A program made the translations under genes and the position numbers. From NCBI RefSeq assembly GCF_947502395.1, contig NZ_CANMZM010000001.1:1240001-1304000 (forward strand): a stretch of DNA of 64,000 bases, written 5' to 3'. The DNA is from an uncultured Erythrobacter sp. GTDB taxonomy: Bacteria > Pseudomonadota > Alphaproteobacteria > Sphingomonadales > Sphingomonadaceae. Positions 36,306 to 44,505 of this stretch are shown piece by piece (position 1 is the first letter of the stretch; each line of letters starts with the position of its first letter). The notes beneath the pieces were generated by a model. That model saw nothing but the letters and a program-made list of their open reading frames with translations. It was not told the DNA's origin and ran no database searches.

Positions 36306-36557
36306 TTAGCTAAGGTGCTTAGACACCGCAGCTGTCATCTTGAACATGGAGATCTGATCTTTGCCGATCACCGCGCCAAGTTTACCGTCAGGATTGATCT
36401 GACGTTTGTCTTTGCTGTCCTGCAGGCTGTTTGCCTTGATATATTCCCAAACTTTCGAAGTCACCTGAGCACGGGTCATCGGGCCTTTGCCGATCACCGC
36501 CTCAAGATCACCTGAAAGCGTCACGGGCTTTTGCAGTGCGTTTGTCTTGCCAGCCAT
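36306..36557 (-). CDS. SWIB/MDM2-domain protein
   Basis: 83 residues consisting almost entirely of one SWIB domain: LSGDLEAVIGKGPMTRAQVTSKVWEYIKANSLQDSKDKR and LGAVIGKDQISMFKMTAAVSKHL. The domain is known from eukaryotic chromatin remodelers and from bacteria including Chlamydia and alphaproteobacteria, where small free-standing forms exist. It may bind DNA or nucleoid proteins; function unproven. It follows the YbhB gene by 28 bp and precedes a strong terminator, so they form a two-gene operon. Confidence 0.9.
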   Translation of the reverse strand: MAGKTNALQKPVTLSGDLEAVIGKGPMTRAQVTSKVWEYIKANSLQDSKDKRQINPDGKLGAVIGKDQISMFKMTAAVSKHLS

Positions 36558-36585
36558 GGATAGTCTCCCTTGTAATTATGGCAGT

Positions 36586-37179
36586 TCAATCAAAATCAAA
36601 GTCATCTTCAAAATCGGCATCCGCGGCCTCAACCCCGGTAAAGGGGGCGTAGAGGACCGCACAGCCGGTCACGAATCCTTCAATTGCTTTCTTGACTTCC
36701 TCCCGGTTGGCCCCTGGCATAATCGTCAGTGGCAAATCAGTGGAGAAAATCTGAAAAACGTAATGGCGCGTCTCACCAATCGGTGGATCAGGCAAAAGCC
36801 ATTCGGAATTGCCCAGTGCGTTCTTGCCAGAACGGGGAGGCACTTCCCCTTCGAGCAGCTTGCCCTTCTGGCCCGGAAGTCCCCACACAACCCATTGAGC
36901 CGCTGGTTCATCGCCGCCGCTCGACGCTTCTTCGACAAAGATAACCAATTCCTGTGAACCGGGTGGGGGAGCACTCCACTCAAGTGGAGGAGCAACCGCG
37001 TCCTCTTCAACCGCAGTAAAGCAAGGGTCGAGCTCTTCTCCAACTTTGAAGGCAGGGCTCCATAGCTTGAAACCACCTTTGCCAAGCGTCTTTGCATCCC
37101 CGAGGCTAGCAACCGCTAGTCCGTGATGTCGTGCCGCTTCAGGCAATGCAGCGCTCAGCCAATCTGGCAGGTCAGGCAT
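36586..37179 (-). CDS. YbhB/YbcL Raf-kinase-inhibitor-like (PEBP) protein
   Basis: 197 residues from ATG 37179. PEBP-fold segments include LWSPAFKVGEELDPCFT, the conserved region PPLEWSAPPPGSQELVIFVEE and HYVFQIFSTDLPL. The acidic tail ends DADFEDDFDFD, which is not part of the fold. Bacterial members are periplasmic or cytosolic with unknown ligands. No signal peptide here. Operon with the SWIB gene. Confidence 0.8.
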   Translation of the reverse strand: MPDLPDWLSAALPEAARHHGLAVASLGDAKTLGKGGFKLWSPAFKVGEELDPCFTAVEEDAVAPPLEWSAPPPGSQELVIFVEEASSGGDEPAAQWVVWGLPGQKGKLLEGEVPPRSGKNALGNSEWLLPDPPIGETRHYVFQIFSTDLPLTIMPGANREEVKKAIEGFVTGCAVLYAPFTGVEAADADFEDDFDFD

Positions 37180-37425
37180 GATTCTGTCTTTCCATTCCGC
37201 CTTTGCTAGTCGGAACACGGGGGCAACACGAGAGAGCTCTCCACGATTTGCCCCGGTTTCTGAGGAAAACTCCACAATTTTTGAATGCAGGAACGTCTAG
37301 AACCGATCATTTGCCAAGATTGCGGCGTTACAAGTGAAAACTTGCCCAACGCACATATCTATGCATGAGTGAACTCGGCTAGGGTAATTTACAAAATCAC
37401 AAATTTGCGGAGTCGCACCCGTCTC
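37180..37425. other. Divergent intergenic region YbhB/S41 lipoprotein
   Basis: 246 bp. Upstream reading frames that enter it are extensions of the two flanking genes and look non-coding. I see no repeat, RNA gene or convincing promoter. Confidence 0.35.
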
Positions 37426-38886
37426 ATGAAAATCGACTATAAGACAGCCGGGCGTTCGGCCCTTTCTGCAACACTTGCGTTGGCGCTTGCCGCTTGTGGT
37501 GGTGGCGGGGGATCCAGTGCGCCTATCGCTGGTCCGCCGCCGGGGGCAACTCCGGCACCTACGCCTCCTCCCACAAATTCTGCGTGTTCGACAGCTAATC
37601 AGATCGATTTTGCCGATGATGTATTGAACGATTGGTATCTGTTTCCCGATCTGCTCGACAACACCGTCAACGCTGCAAACTTCGATACAGTACAATCCTT
37701 CCTCGATGCGCGCGTTGCTCCAGCACGCGCCCAGTCAAGGGATGTGGGCTTTACATTCGCGACTTCGATCGCGGACGAGAATGCGCTCATCAATTCGGGG
37801 TCGAGCGCTGGCTTTGGTGTTCGACTAAGCTTTGACCAAGACAACAATCGCTTATTCATACTGGAAGCCTTCGAGAACGCACCTGGTTTTCAGGCGGGCA
37901 TCGATCGCGGGACAGAAATCCTGTCGATCGGGACAGACGCTTCGAATCTACAAGCAGTCAGTGATCTATTGGCCGACGGTGGACCGCAAGCGGTGGTAAA
38001 CGCTCTTGGTCCATCTGATGCGGGCGTGACACGCGTACTCCGATTTGTGCAGGATGATGGTACGGTGATCGAGACAAGCGTTTCGAAGTCGGACTTCTCA
38101 CTCGACCCCGTTTCGGACCGATACGGAGCGCTCATCATCGAAGATGGCGGTAGGAATGTAGGCTATCTCAACTTGCGCACCTTCATTGTAAGCGATGCGG
38201 CCGACCAATTGCGAAGCGCGTTCCAGTTGTTTGCTTCGAACAACGTAGATGAGTTGATACTCGATTTTCGCTACAACGGTGGCGGTCTTGTAAGCGTGGC
38301 CGAGACTCTGGGCGATTTGATGGGCCGCGACCAGATCGGCAATATTTTTAGCCAGACTGTGCTGCGTGAAGAGCGCTCGGACAACAACACAACCCGCCTT
38401 TTTGAGAGCGAGATGAACGCGCTTCAGCCCGAGGGGCTTGTTCTTATCGGCACTAGAAGCACAGCGTCAGCGAGCGAGCTCGTTACAAATTCGATGCTCT
38501 CCTATGTCTCACCCAATCGGATTGCTCTTGTCGGTGATGACACCTCAGGCAAGCCAGTTGGTCAGTTTGCGTTCGATCTGGACGAATGCGATCTACGAGT
38601 GCGCGCCGTAACCTTCCAGACGTTGAATGCCGATGACGAGGGCGACTACTTTACGGGCCTCGCCAGCGTCATGCCTAACACTTGTCGAGCTGTCGATGAT
38701 TTCACGAGCCCGCTCGGCGATCCAAGCGAGGCATCGATTGCAACCGCTCTCGATTTCCTTGCGGGGCGCAGCTGCACGCCGATTAGCGGAGGCCCCGGAC
38801 AGACTGCGCAAAGCCTGAACCGGCGCCAGATACTGACGCCGGCGCAGCCAAATGCTGCGCAATATCAGATCCCTGGCCTCTTCTAG
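37426..38886 (+). CDS. S41-family (C-terminal processing) peptidase lipoprotein
   Basis: 486 residues from ATG 37426. The lipobox LALAAC (Cys at about 22) precedes a Gly/Pro-rich linker. An N-terminal helical part (FADDVLNDWYLFPDLLD) and a PDZ-like region (GFGVRLSFDQDNNRLFILEAF) precede the S41 core LILDFRYNGGGLVS. Catalytic Ser is in GTRSTASASELVTN and Lys in DDTSGKPVGQ. Likely a periplasmic, membrane-anchored tail-specific type protease. Stand-alone gene. Confidence 0.88.
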   Translation: MKIDYKTAGRSALSATLALALAACGGGGGSSAPIAGPPPGATPAPTPPPTNSACSTANQIDFADDVLNDWYLFPDLLDNTVNAANFDTVQSFLDARVAPARAQSRDVGFTFATSIADENALINSGSSAGFGVRLSFDQDNNRLFILEAFENAPGFQAGIDRGTEILSIGTDASNLQAVSDLLADGGPQAVVNALGPSDAGVTRVLRFVQDDGTVIETSVSKSDFSLDPVSDRYGALIIEDGGRNVGYLNLRTFIVSDAADQLRSAFQLFASNNVDELILDFRYNGGGLVSVAETLGDLMGRDQIGNIFSQTVLREERSDNNTTRLFESEMNALQPEGLVLIGTRSTASASELVTNSMLSYVSPNRIALVGDDTSGKPVGQFAFDLDECDLRVRAVTFQTLNADDEGDYFTGLASVMPNTCRAVDDFTSPLGDPSEASIATALDFLAGRSCTPISGGPGQTAQSLNRRQILTPAQPNAAQYQIPGLF

Positions 38887-38975
38887 ATCTCTCGGCTGTA
38901 CGAGCGGTCTACTACGGTTTGGTTCGCTGGCATTTCATCATTCTGTCAGCGAACCGGCCAGCGCCACCAGCACCA

Positions 38976-39434
38976 TTAGGGAATGGTCTCCCCTTCCTCA
39001 AAAGGGTCTAGATCGGTGTGCGCACAACCATAAAGCGTCAAGTCCCCAAGCAGGACGGTCGCTGTGTAGGGATAGGTGCGGTCGCTCATTCCATCACTGC
39101 AATCACCGGGAGTAATCGCCACACTGACGGCTTCCTCGTCCAATGTTCCCGAAAAACCGAGGCCGTTGTTGCCCGCAAAGCGTGAAACCGAAAACTCGAC
39201 CCCGTCCGGCAATTCTGGTGCGGAATAGCGCGCCTGATAGCCTTCATCGACGGGTGTGACAGTAAGCGCCCAAAAGGGCTCAGTTCCACCAACGGAGATG
39301 ATCGCGTCTTGGGTTATCTCGTTGAACGGCTCGCTATCCCGGCTGATTTCGCCTTGAGTGCTATTGCATGCCGCTAAAAAGAACGGCGAAACGCCAATGA
39401 GGCACATTTTTCGATGGCGCTTTAGCGATAGCAT
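38976..39434 (-). CDS. Lipoprotein of the COG3650-like family
   Basis: 152 residues with a lipobox FFLAAC (Cys about residue 23). The mature region contains GTEPFWALTV and CSDGMSDRTYPYTATV, a recognisable pairing of motifs in COG3650 proteins. One strand region has a pair of Cys (CSDG and YGCAHT), maybe a disulfide. Function unknown. It lies between the S41 protease (convergent) and a fasciclin protein on the same strand. Confidence 0.75.
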   Translation of the reverse strand: MLSLKRHRKMCLIGVSPFFLAACNSTQGEISRDSEPFNEITQDAIISVGGTEPFWALTVTPVDEGYQARYSAPELPDGVEFSVSRFAGNNGLGFSGTLDEEAVSVAITPGDCSDGMSDRTYPYTATVLLGDLTLYGCAHTDLDPFEEGETIP

Positions 39435-39504
39435 CCCTGGGCCTGTAGCATTGTCTACGGGCAGTAGGAAACCACCCGCAGACAGACTTAGATCAGTCGC
39501 CAGG

Positions 39505-40089
39505 TCAACCCGGCATCAGCACGGTGTCGATCACATGGATAAGACCGTTCGATGCTTCCACGTTGGTTGCGGTGACCGTCGAGGTTGCACCTGTCGCATC
39601 GGTGAGCACGACACTGTCATCGACCACTGCGGCAGTGAAGGTGCCACCGCCAGCGGTGGTTATCGTATAGCCTTCCTCGCCCGCTGCTTCGATTGCAGCG
39701 ATCAAAGTCGCGGCATCGATCGTGCCTGGGACTACATGATAGGTAAGGATGCTGGTGAGTGTTTCGGTGTCTTCGGTAGTCAGCGTTTCAACCGTGCCTT
39801 CGGGAAGTTTGGCAAAGGCGTCATTGACAGGGGCAAAGACGGTAAACGGGCCTTCAGCCGAAAGGGTCTCACCAAGGTCGGCAGCGGTCACTGCTGCAAC
39901 GAGGGTAGAGAAACTCTCATCGCCTGCTGCTACGTCGACGATGGTACTCCCGGTCGTTGTTTCTTCCACCGCTGTACTCTCGTCAGCGGCAACAGTTTCG
40001 TCACTAGCTGGTTCGGCTCCACATGCAGCAAGCGCCAGCGCGCCCACCGTGACGAAGGAGGTGGTGAGGGTTTTCTTCAGCGTAATCAT
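39505..40089 (-). CDS. Fasciclin (FAS1) domain lipoprotein
   Basis: 194 residues from ATG 40089. The lipobox is in ALALAAC. After a Thr/Glu-rich linker, the single FAS1 domain reads TLVAAVTAADLGETLSAEGPFTVFAPVNDAFAKLPEGTVE, ILTYHVVPG and ATNVEASNGLIHVIDTVLMP. FAS1 domains mediate adhesion or matrix binding. Upstream frames are not part of the fold. Confidence 0.92.
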   Translation of the reverse strand: MITLKKTLTTSFVTVGALALAACGAEPASDETVAADESTAVEETTTGSTIVDVAAGDESFSTLVAAVTAADLGETLSAEGPFTVFAPVNDAFAKLPEGTVETLTTEDTETLTSILTYHVVPGTIDAATLIAAIEAAGEEGYTITTAGGGTFTAAVVDDSVVLTDATGATSTVTATNVEASNGLIHVIDTVLMPG

Positions 40090-40134
40090 CGGGGGCAACA
40101 ATCCTTCAATTAGCGACCAATTGGGAGTCGCAGG

Positions 40135-40159
40135 GGAACTTCGCGAAGTCGCAATGGTT
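40135..40159 (+). promoter_or_regulatory. EcfG-like (general stress response) promoter candidate
   Basis: GGAAC (40135-40139), 16 bases, then GGTT (40156-40159), against the alphaproteobacterial EcfG consensus GGAAC-N16/17-CGTT, with one mismatch. It lies about 70 bp upstream of the photolyase-like gene at 40230. Stress and light-related genes are common EcfG targets. Confidence 0.35.
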
Positions 40160-40229
40160 CTCATGACTTCAGTTTAACATACGCAACAGTCCCGCTGATG
40201 GATGCCTTACCACGTCGAAAGTCCGCCAC

Positions 40230-41456
40230 ATGACATTTGCCCCTACCCGCACCGCAGGTCTTGAACGCCTGAGCGATTTTGTGCCTCATGCAGGCAACGC
40301 CTACACTCGCACGCGCAATTTCGACGATGGGGCGGCTGCCGAGAAAATGCGCCAAAATGTCTCACAGCTTTCTCCCTGGTTGCACGCAGGTCTTCTCGGC
40401 GAAACCGAAGTGATCAAGGCCATTCTTGAGCACCATGGACCAACTGATGCAGAAAGCTTCATCTCGGAAGTCTTCTGGCGGATCTATTTCAAAGGCTATC
40501 TCGAGCAACGTCCCTCGATCTGGACAAGCTACTGTAAAGGCCGGGACGCTGCATTCGCGGTGCTGGATGCCGATGCCGCTCTGGCAGAGCCCTACACCAA
40601 AGCGACCGAAGGACGCACCGGGATTTCCGCCTTTGATCATTGGTCCCGCGAACTCACTCAAACTGGCTACCTCCACAATCATGCCCGCATGTGGTTTGCG
40701 AGCATCTGGATCTTCACACTCAAGCTCGACTGGCAGCTTGGTGCAGACTTCTTCTTGCGCCATCTGATCGATGGTGATGCGGCCTCGAACACGCTCTCAT
40801 GGCGTTGGGTCGCAGGCTTGCACACCAAGGGTAAAACCTATCTCGCCCGCGCCGACAACATCGCCCGCTTCACTGATCGGCACCCGGATGGTCCTCTTGC
40901 AGCCGAGGGCCTAGCCGAGCACGCCGAGCCGCTAGAAGAGCCAATCGAACACGCCCGCTCAATGCCCGACTTGCCCTCTCAGTGTTCGGTAGATGCGCCG
41001 TACGCGCTACTGCTCCACGACGAAGGAGCGAGCCATGGGCCGCTGGAACTGCCTCACAAACCTTCGCTGATCATCGCTGCCGCCCGCCCCAAAGCACGTT
41101 CACCTCGGGATATTGGTACTCAAGCTCGAGACTTTGCCAGCCAAGCGGTGCTCAACGGTGGCAAGGCAGCTGGCGAAGCTTTCGGTTGCGAGGTGGTTCA
41201 GTGGGGGCCCAAAGAAACCCTCGCCAGTCTTCTAGAAAATGCCGGCATTGAGTGCCTTGCGACACCCTATCTCCCCACGGGTTGGACCCGCAACGCATTG
41301 TGGGCAGAGCTATCCATCCTGCAACAGCATGGCGAACTTACCCAACTCGTGGCTCAACTCGACCGAGCGACATGGCCGCATGCAAAAGCCGGTTTCTTCC
41401 GGGTCAAGAAAGTCATTCCCGGCATTCTTGGCGAGCTGGGGCTGGAGAGCGGTTAG
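40230..41456 (+). CDS. Photolyase-like flavoprotein with FAD-binding domain first
   Basis: 408 residues. The cryptochrome/photolyase FAD-binding domain is at the N-terminus (about 10-220): NVSQLSPWLHAGLL, EVFWRIYFKGYLEQRP, GRTGISAFDHWSRELTQTGY (then LHNHARMWFASIW), DGDAASNTLSWRWVAG. Classical photolyases have this domain at the C-terminus after a Rossmann antenna domain. Here an alpha/beta segment follows (about 255-400: LLLHDEGASHGP, KPSLIIAAARPKA, ALWAELSILQQHGEL), suggesting an inverted domain order. DNA repair or light sensing is possible; activity unproven. Confidence 0.75.
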   Translation: MTFAPTRTAGLERLSDFVPHAGNAYTRTRNFDDGAAAEKMRQNVSQLSPWLHAGLLGETEVIKAILEHHGPTDAESFISEVFWRIYFKGYLEQRPSIWTSYCKGRDAAFAVLDADAALAEPYTKATEGRTGISAFDHWSRELTQTGYLHNHARMWFASIWIFTLKLDWQLGADFFLRHLIDGDAASNTLSWRWVAGLHTKGKTYLARADNIARFTDRHPDGPLAAEGLAEHAEPLEEPIEHARSMPDLPSQCSVDAPYALLLHDEGASHGPLELPHKPSLIIAAARPKARSPRDIGTQARDFASQAVLNGGKAAGEAFGCEVVQWGPKETLASLLENAGIECLATPYLPTGWTRNALWAELSILQQHGELTQLVAQLDRATWPHAKAGFFRVKKVIPGILGELGLESG

Positions 41457-41473
41457 TCGCCGGTCATCGCCGG

Positions 41474-41818
41474 CTACAGGGCCTTATCGGGACGGGCGTC
41501 GTGCTTGTGCCGCGCTTCTTTGCCGAACAACCGCTCCAAGCGCTGTGCCAAAGTGTTGGCTGCACGCCTCGCCGCGTCATCAACCTTATCAGCTCTGCCA
41601 GTCACGCCAATCGGACGGCCACCGCGTGGTCTCGCTTCGATCATGCAGTGCTTATCATCCGCACCATGCTTGGAGCCGTTGACGTCTGACACATGCACTT
41701 CAATCCGAGTGAGCCGTTCGTTGAAGCGCGACAGCTTCTCTCGCACCATCTCCTCAATCCGCTCTGCCACATTATGCGTACCCATGACCGAGCTGTCGGA
41801 ATTGAATTGAAACTGCAT
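41474..41818 (-). CDS. Ribosome hibernation factor (HPF/RaiA family)
   Basis: 114 residues from ATG 41818; upstream frame not conserved. Short HPF-type fold: MQFQFNSDSSVMGTHNVAERIEEMVREKLSRF, the strand TRIEVHVSDVNGSK and ARPRGGRPIGVTGRADKVDDAARRAANTLAQRLERLFG. It binds the 30S subunit to silence ribosomes in stationary phase. This is the short type without the C-terminal dimerisation domain. An 11-bp tandem repeat lies upstream. Confidence 0.8.
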   Translation of the reverse strand: MQFQFNSDSSVMGTHNVAERIEEMVREKLSRFNERLTRIEVHVSDVNGSKHGADDKHCMIEARPRGGRPIGVTGRADKVDDAARRAANTLAQRLERLFGKEARHKHDARPDKAL

Positions 41819-41892
41819 GTGCGCTTCTCCTTCGTTTTCGGTTGTCTGCAACAAGAATGTGGCGATTGATGGGCCAAATTTTGAGTCCTTGT

Positions 41893-41914
41893 ATCCTGGC
41901 AATATCCTGGCAAT
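41893..41914. repeat. Tandem direct repeat ATCCTGGCAAT x2
   Basis: Two identical 11-bp units (41893-41903 and 41904-41914) abut directly, 75-96 bp upstream of the HPF start on the minus strand. Possible operator pair or replication slip. Confidence 0.6.
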
Positions 41915-41978
41915 TGCTCCTTACGGCGCAGGATTCTTGGGTTAAGACCATTGGAGCCGGAGCAAAGTTTTGAGCAAC

Positions 41979-42539
41979 CTAGATCGGCGCGATATGCCTT
42001 GCTCGGGCGCGCACGGAGGCTGCCTCGTCGTGCTGTGCGCGAGAAAGTGCCGCGTTGAAGGCATCGGCGAATTCCCTGTGCGTTTCAGCCAACGCGCCAA
42101 ATGCGTCAAGCGACCACGCGCGCAGTAAAGGTCTGTTGTGGCCCAGAAAGCCCGTCAACCAACTTGCAACATCGTGGGCCCTCTTCGCCTTAACGTCCAG
42201 CCGCCGCATAAACTGGCAAATGTGCAATTGCGCGGCCCAGTCGGTCATCGCAGGCAGTTGTGCAATGAGAGCTTCAGTCTGCTCCTCGCTCAACACCATG
42301 CCTTTCTCTATTGCAGATTTGATCAGCCAGCTCGCTCCATTTGCAAGATTTCCGTTGGGCTCCCCCACCAGCTCTACAAGCGCATCGAGATAGTCATCCG
42401 GTCCCGAAAACATCGCCTCTGCTTCGCCTAGGAAGGTGGTCGCCTTGCCGTCATATTCGCTCAGTTTTTCAAGAAGAGCCTCATGGACAAGAGGCCAGGT
42501 AGCGCCAGTCCTGCTGTTCCTAATGATCTCTTGTGTCAC
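41979..42539 (-). CDS. Helical repeat protein of unknown function
   Basis: 186 residues from a GTG at 42539 (AGAAGG 10 nt upstream); a TTG at 42548 also opens the frame. Entirely alpha-helical in appearance, with HEAT-like pairs of helices: YLDALVELVGEPNGNLANGASWLIKSAIEKG, WAAQLHICQFMRRLD and NRPLLRAWSLDAFGALAETH. It resembles adaptin/HEAT-type repeat proteins that bind partners. It sits 62 bp after a membrane-hairpin protein gene on the same strand; the two may be a unit. Confidence 0.6.
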   Translation of the reverse strand: MTQEIIRNSRTGATWPLVHEALLEKLSEYDGKATTFLGEAEAMFSGPDDYLDALVELVGEPNGNLANGASWLIKSAIEKGMVLSEEQTEALIAQLPAMTDWAAQLHICQFMRRLDVKAKRAHDVASWLTGFLGHNRPLLRAWSLDAFGALAETHREFADAFNAALSRAQHDEAASVRARARHIAPI

Positions 42540-42601
42540 GCTGCTCAAACCTTCTTTGGGGAGCTCACACCTTCTTCGGGATTATGAGCGATAGCACAGG
42601 A

Positions 42602-43573
42602 TCAAGGTTTTCTCCCAAAGGCTTCGTGATCAATCACGTCCAGGCACTCAAGCTGGTCGGCAGCGATATTGACCATTTCCGAAGGCTGGCCCTTGGCTTG
42701 AGTCGCGAATTTCCTCACCGAAGTGTCAATTGCTTCAGACATGGGCGAAGGCACGCGCACGGTCGCCAGAATTCCGTTAACCTCTGCACTGCTGATGCTC
42801 GCCACCTCATTGAGTGTCGCACGCATTTCGATCAGCGGGTTGATAAGATCACGCACCGGCTCTTGTGGATCGACATGGTGCTGATCAAAGTCCTGGCCAA
42901 AGGCCGCATTGATCTCACGCAAGGCCCCGGAAAGCGTGCCGACGAAATGCTGCTTGGCGTTTTGAACATGCCAAAGATCACGCAGATGCAACTCGGTCCA
43001 GCTTTTGTCATTGGCCTTTGCCGCTGCTCTGGCGTGGTCGATAATGTCGGTCTCGGCTGTCGAAAGCCGCTCGATCTCTGCCACCGATTGCATGAATGTC
43101 GCGACTGCCGGGGGCAGATCACCGGGCAGCGCGAGCTTGCGCATCGGCACCGCGGGCACATGCTTTTTATAGTCGCTGATCTTAGGGTCGATGCCGCCGA
43201 TAACCGTTGCACCTCCTGCCCCCATCAGGATCGATCCACCGGCGGCCAACATTGAGCCCACGATGGCGACCACCACCGCAGCAGCTGCGCCTGTCGCCGT
43301 CGCTGGTAAGGTCGCAGCGACCGCAAGCGCTCCGACAATAGCGGCGACGATTACAAGGACCCCGGCGACAACCATGCCGACACCAACACCAATCTTCTTC
43401 CAATCGATCCCGACCGAGCCTTCATCAGGCACTGGGAAATCAGGGAGCTTTGGATCGTTCTCACCGGGCTTTCCGGTTCGATCATTGCCGCTACCATCGC
43501 AGGCAAGCCAAGGGTTGCTCGGCCCAGGCAATGTCTCTAGCGGATCTCCGCCAAGCGGTCCTCTCCAAGGCAT
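42602..43573 (-). CDS. Glycine/alanine-rich membrane-hairpin protein of unknown function
   Basis: 323 residues. Residues 1-55 are Gly/Pro/Asp-rich. Two long Gly/Ala/Val-rich hydrophobic stretches follow (about 58-90 IGVGVGMVVAGVLVIVAAIVG, and 95-125 GAAAAVVVAIVGSMLAAGGS), forming a hairpin. The rest is helical and charged (SVAEIERLSTAETDIIDHARAAA, VQNAKQHFVGTLSGALREIN). I recognise no family; hydrophobic hairpins of this kind occur in pore-forming and secreted-effector proteins. The helical repeat gene follows on the same strand. Confidence 0.6.
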   Translation of the reverse strand: MPWRGPLGGDPLETLPGPSNPWLACDGSGNDRTGKPGENDPKLPDFPVPDEGSVGIDWKKIGVGVGMVVAGVLVIVAAIVGALAVAATLPATATGAAAAVVVAIVGSMLAAGGSILMGAGGATVIGGIDPKISDYKKHVPAVPMRKLALPGDLPPAVATFMQSVAEIERLSTAETDIIDHARAAAKANDKSWTELHLRDLWHVQNAKQHFVGTLSGALREINAAFGQDFDQHHVDPQEPVRDLINPLIEMRATLNEVASISSAEVNGILATVRVPSPMSEAIDTSVRKFATQAKGQPSEMVNIAADQLECLDVIDHEAFGRKP

Positions 43574-43832
43574 GGTGACTCCTTAAGCCTCTGGTACAGC
43601 GCAAGTTTTAGAGGGGCAGCTCGCGCAAAATTCTTCGTCAAGGGGAGCGGTGCACCGGTTGAACCTGCAATACAGGCTCGTGCTGGGAGCCCATGATTGG
43701 GTCATTTACTGGGCTATTGTTGCCCACGCGGTCTACGCACCCCGCATAAGGCCATTCGTATTGTGCACCTGCGAAGATTACTGTGCAGTTGGTCACAGTT
43801 CTTTGTAAATCAGAGTAAAGGCGTATGCAGCT
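43574..43832. other. Intergenic stretch without assignable features
   Basis: 259 bp between two minus-strand genes. No gene, RNA or repeat was recognised. It should hold the promoter of the membrane-hairpin gene and the end of the RidA gene. Confidence 0.35.
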
Positions 43833-44342
43833 TTACTGACTGAAAGATGTTGGAGATCGCGCACCCAGTCTTGAGTTAGTCTTGGGATTATACGCGATGC
43901 ACACAATCTCAATTTGAGCGCCAGCGGCAAGCGCCTTTACCGCCATGGTTGACCGTGTGGGATAGCGCCCTTCTTTGAAGAAGGTGCGATAGACGGCGTT
44001 AAACGCCCCAAAGTCGTCAATATTCGCCAGCCACACCGTACATTTGAACAGCGCATCGTGGGTCAGGCCATAAAGCGCCAAAGTCTCCCCAATCCGCTCC
44101 ATAGCCCGCCGCGTTTCAGCTTCGATGCCGTTTGTTTGGTCCGCGTCGGTGGAACGCGCAAAGCCGAGTTGTCCTGCGAGATAAAGCGTATCGCCCACCT
44201 GCACCGCCCGCGAGAACGGCGCTGAGGAGCCGGTGTTGGGGAGGAACTCAGGGGTGGTGGCTGGCGCGTTTTGCGCGAGGGCAGGCGTGCCGGCGAGCAC
44301 TAGGGTGAGGGCTGCTGTTAGGATAGTGGTTGGGTGGGGCAT
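43833..44342 (-). CDS. Secreted RidA-family protein
   Basis: 169 residues. A clear signal peptide (about 1-23, ending TPALAQ) precedes a RidA/YjgF domain: FSRAVQVGDTLYLAGQLGF, ETRRAMERIGETLALYGL, and the Arg/Glu-bearing end RYPTRSTMAVKALAAGAQIEIVCIAY. Cytosolic RidA removes reactive enamines; an exported form probably acts on something else. It lies just before a REP-repeat cluster. Confidence 0.85.
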   Translation of the reverse strand: MPHPTTILTAALTLVLAGTPALAQNAPATTPEFLPNTGSSAPFSRAVQVGDTLYLAGQLGFARSTDADQTNGIEAETRRAMERIGETLALYGLTHDALFKCTVWLANIDDFGAFNAVYRTFFKEGRYPTRSTMAVKALAAGAQIEIVCIAYNPKTNSRLGARSPTSFSQ

Positions 44343-44393
44343 CCCATGACGCTACACCAATTCACCGTCATCCTGAACCCTGCGCCCTGCACC

Positions 44394-44475
44394 GTCATCC
44401 TGAACTCGTTTCAGGATAACCCCATCAGCCAAGCGCCAAACTTCGAGGGTTATCCCGGATCAAGCCCGGGATGAC
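44394..44475. repeat. REPIN-type palindromic repeat, copy 1 (82 bp)
   Basis: Two hairpin units in inverted arrangement: ATCCTGAA/TTCAGGAT with flanking GTC and AACCCC (44394-44424), and ATCCCGG/CCGGGAT with flanking GAGGGTT and GAC (44445-44475). Ends GTCATCC and GGATGAC are complementary, and so are the inner GGATAACCC and GGGTTATCC. A partial unit lies at 44364-44378. Confidence 0.85.
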
Positions 44476-44505
44476 GAATTGGGTGTAGGGCGCTACCCTC
44501 GCGCT

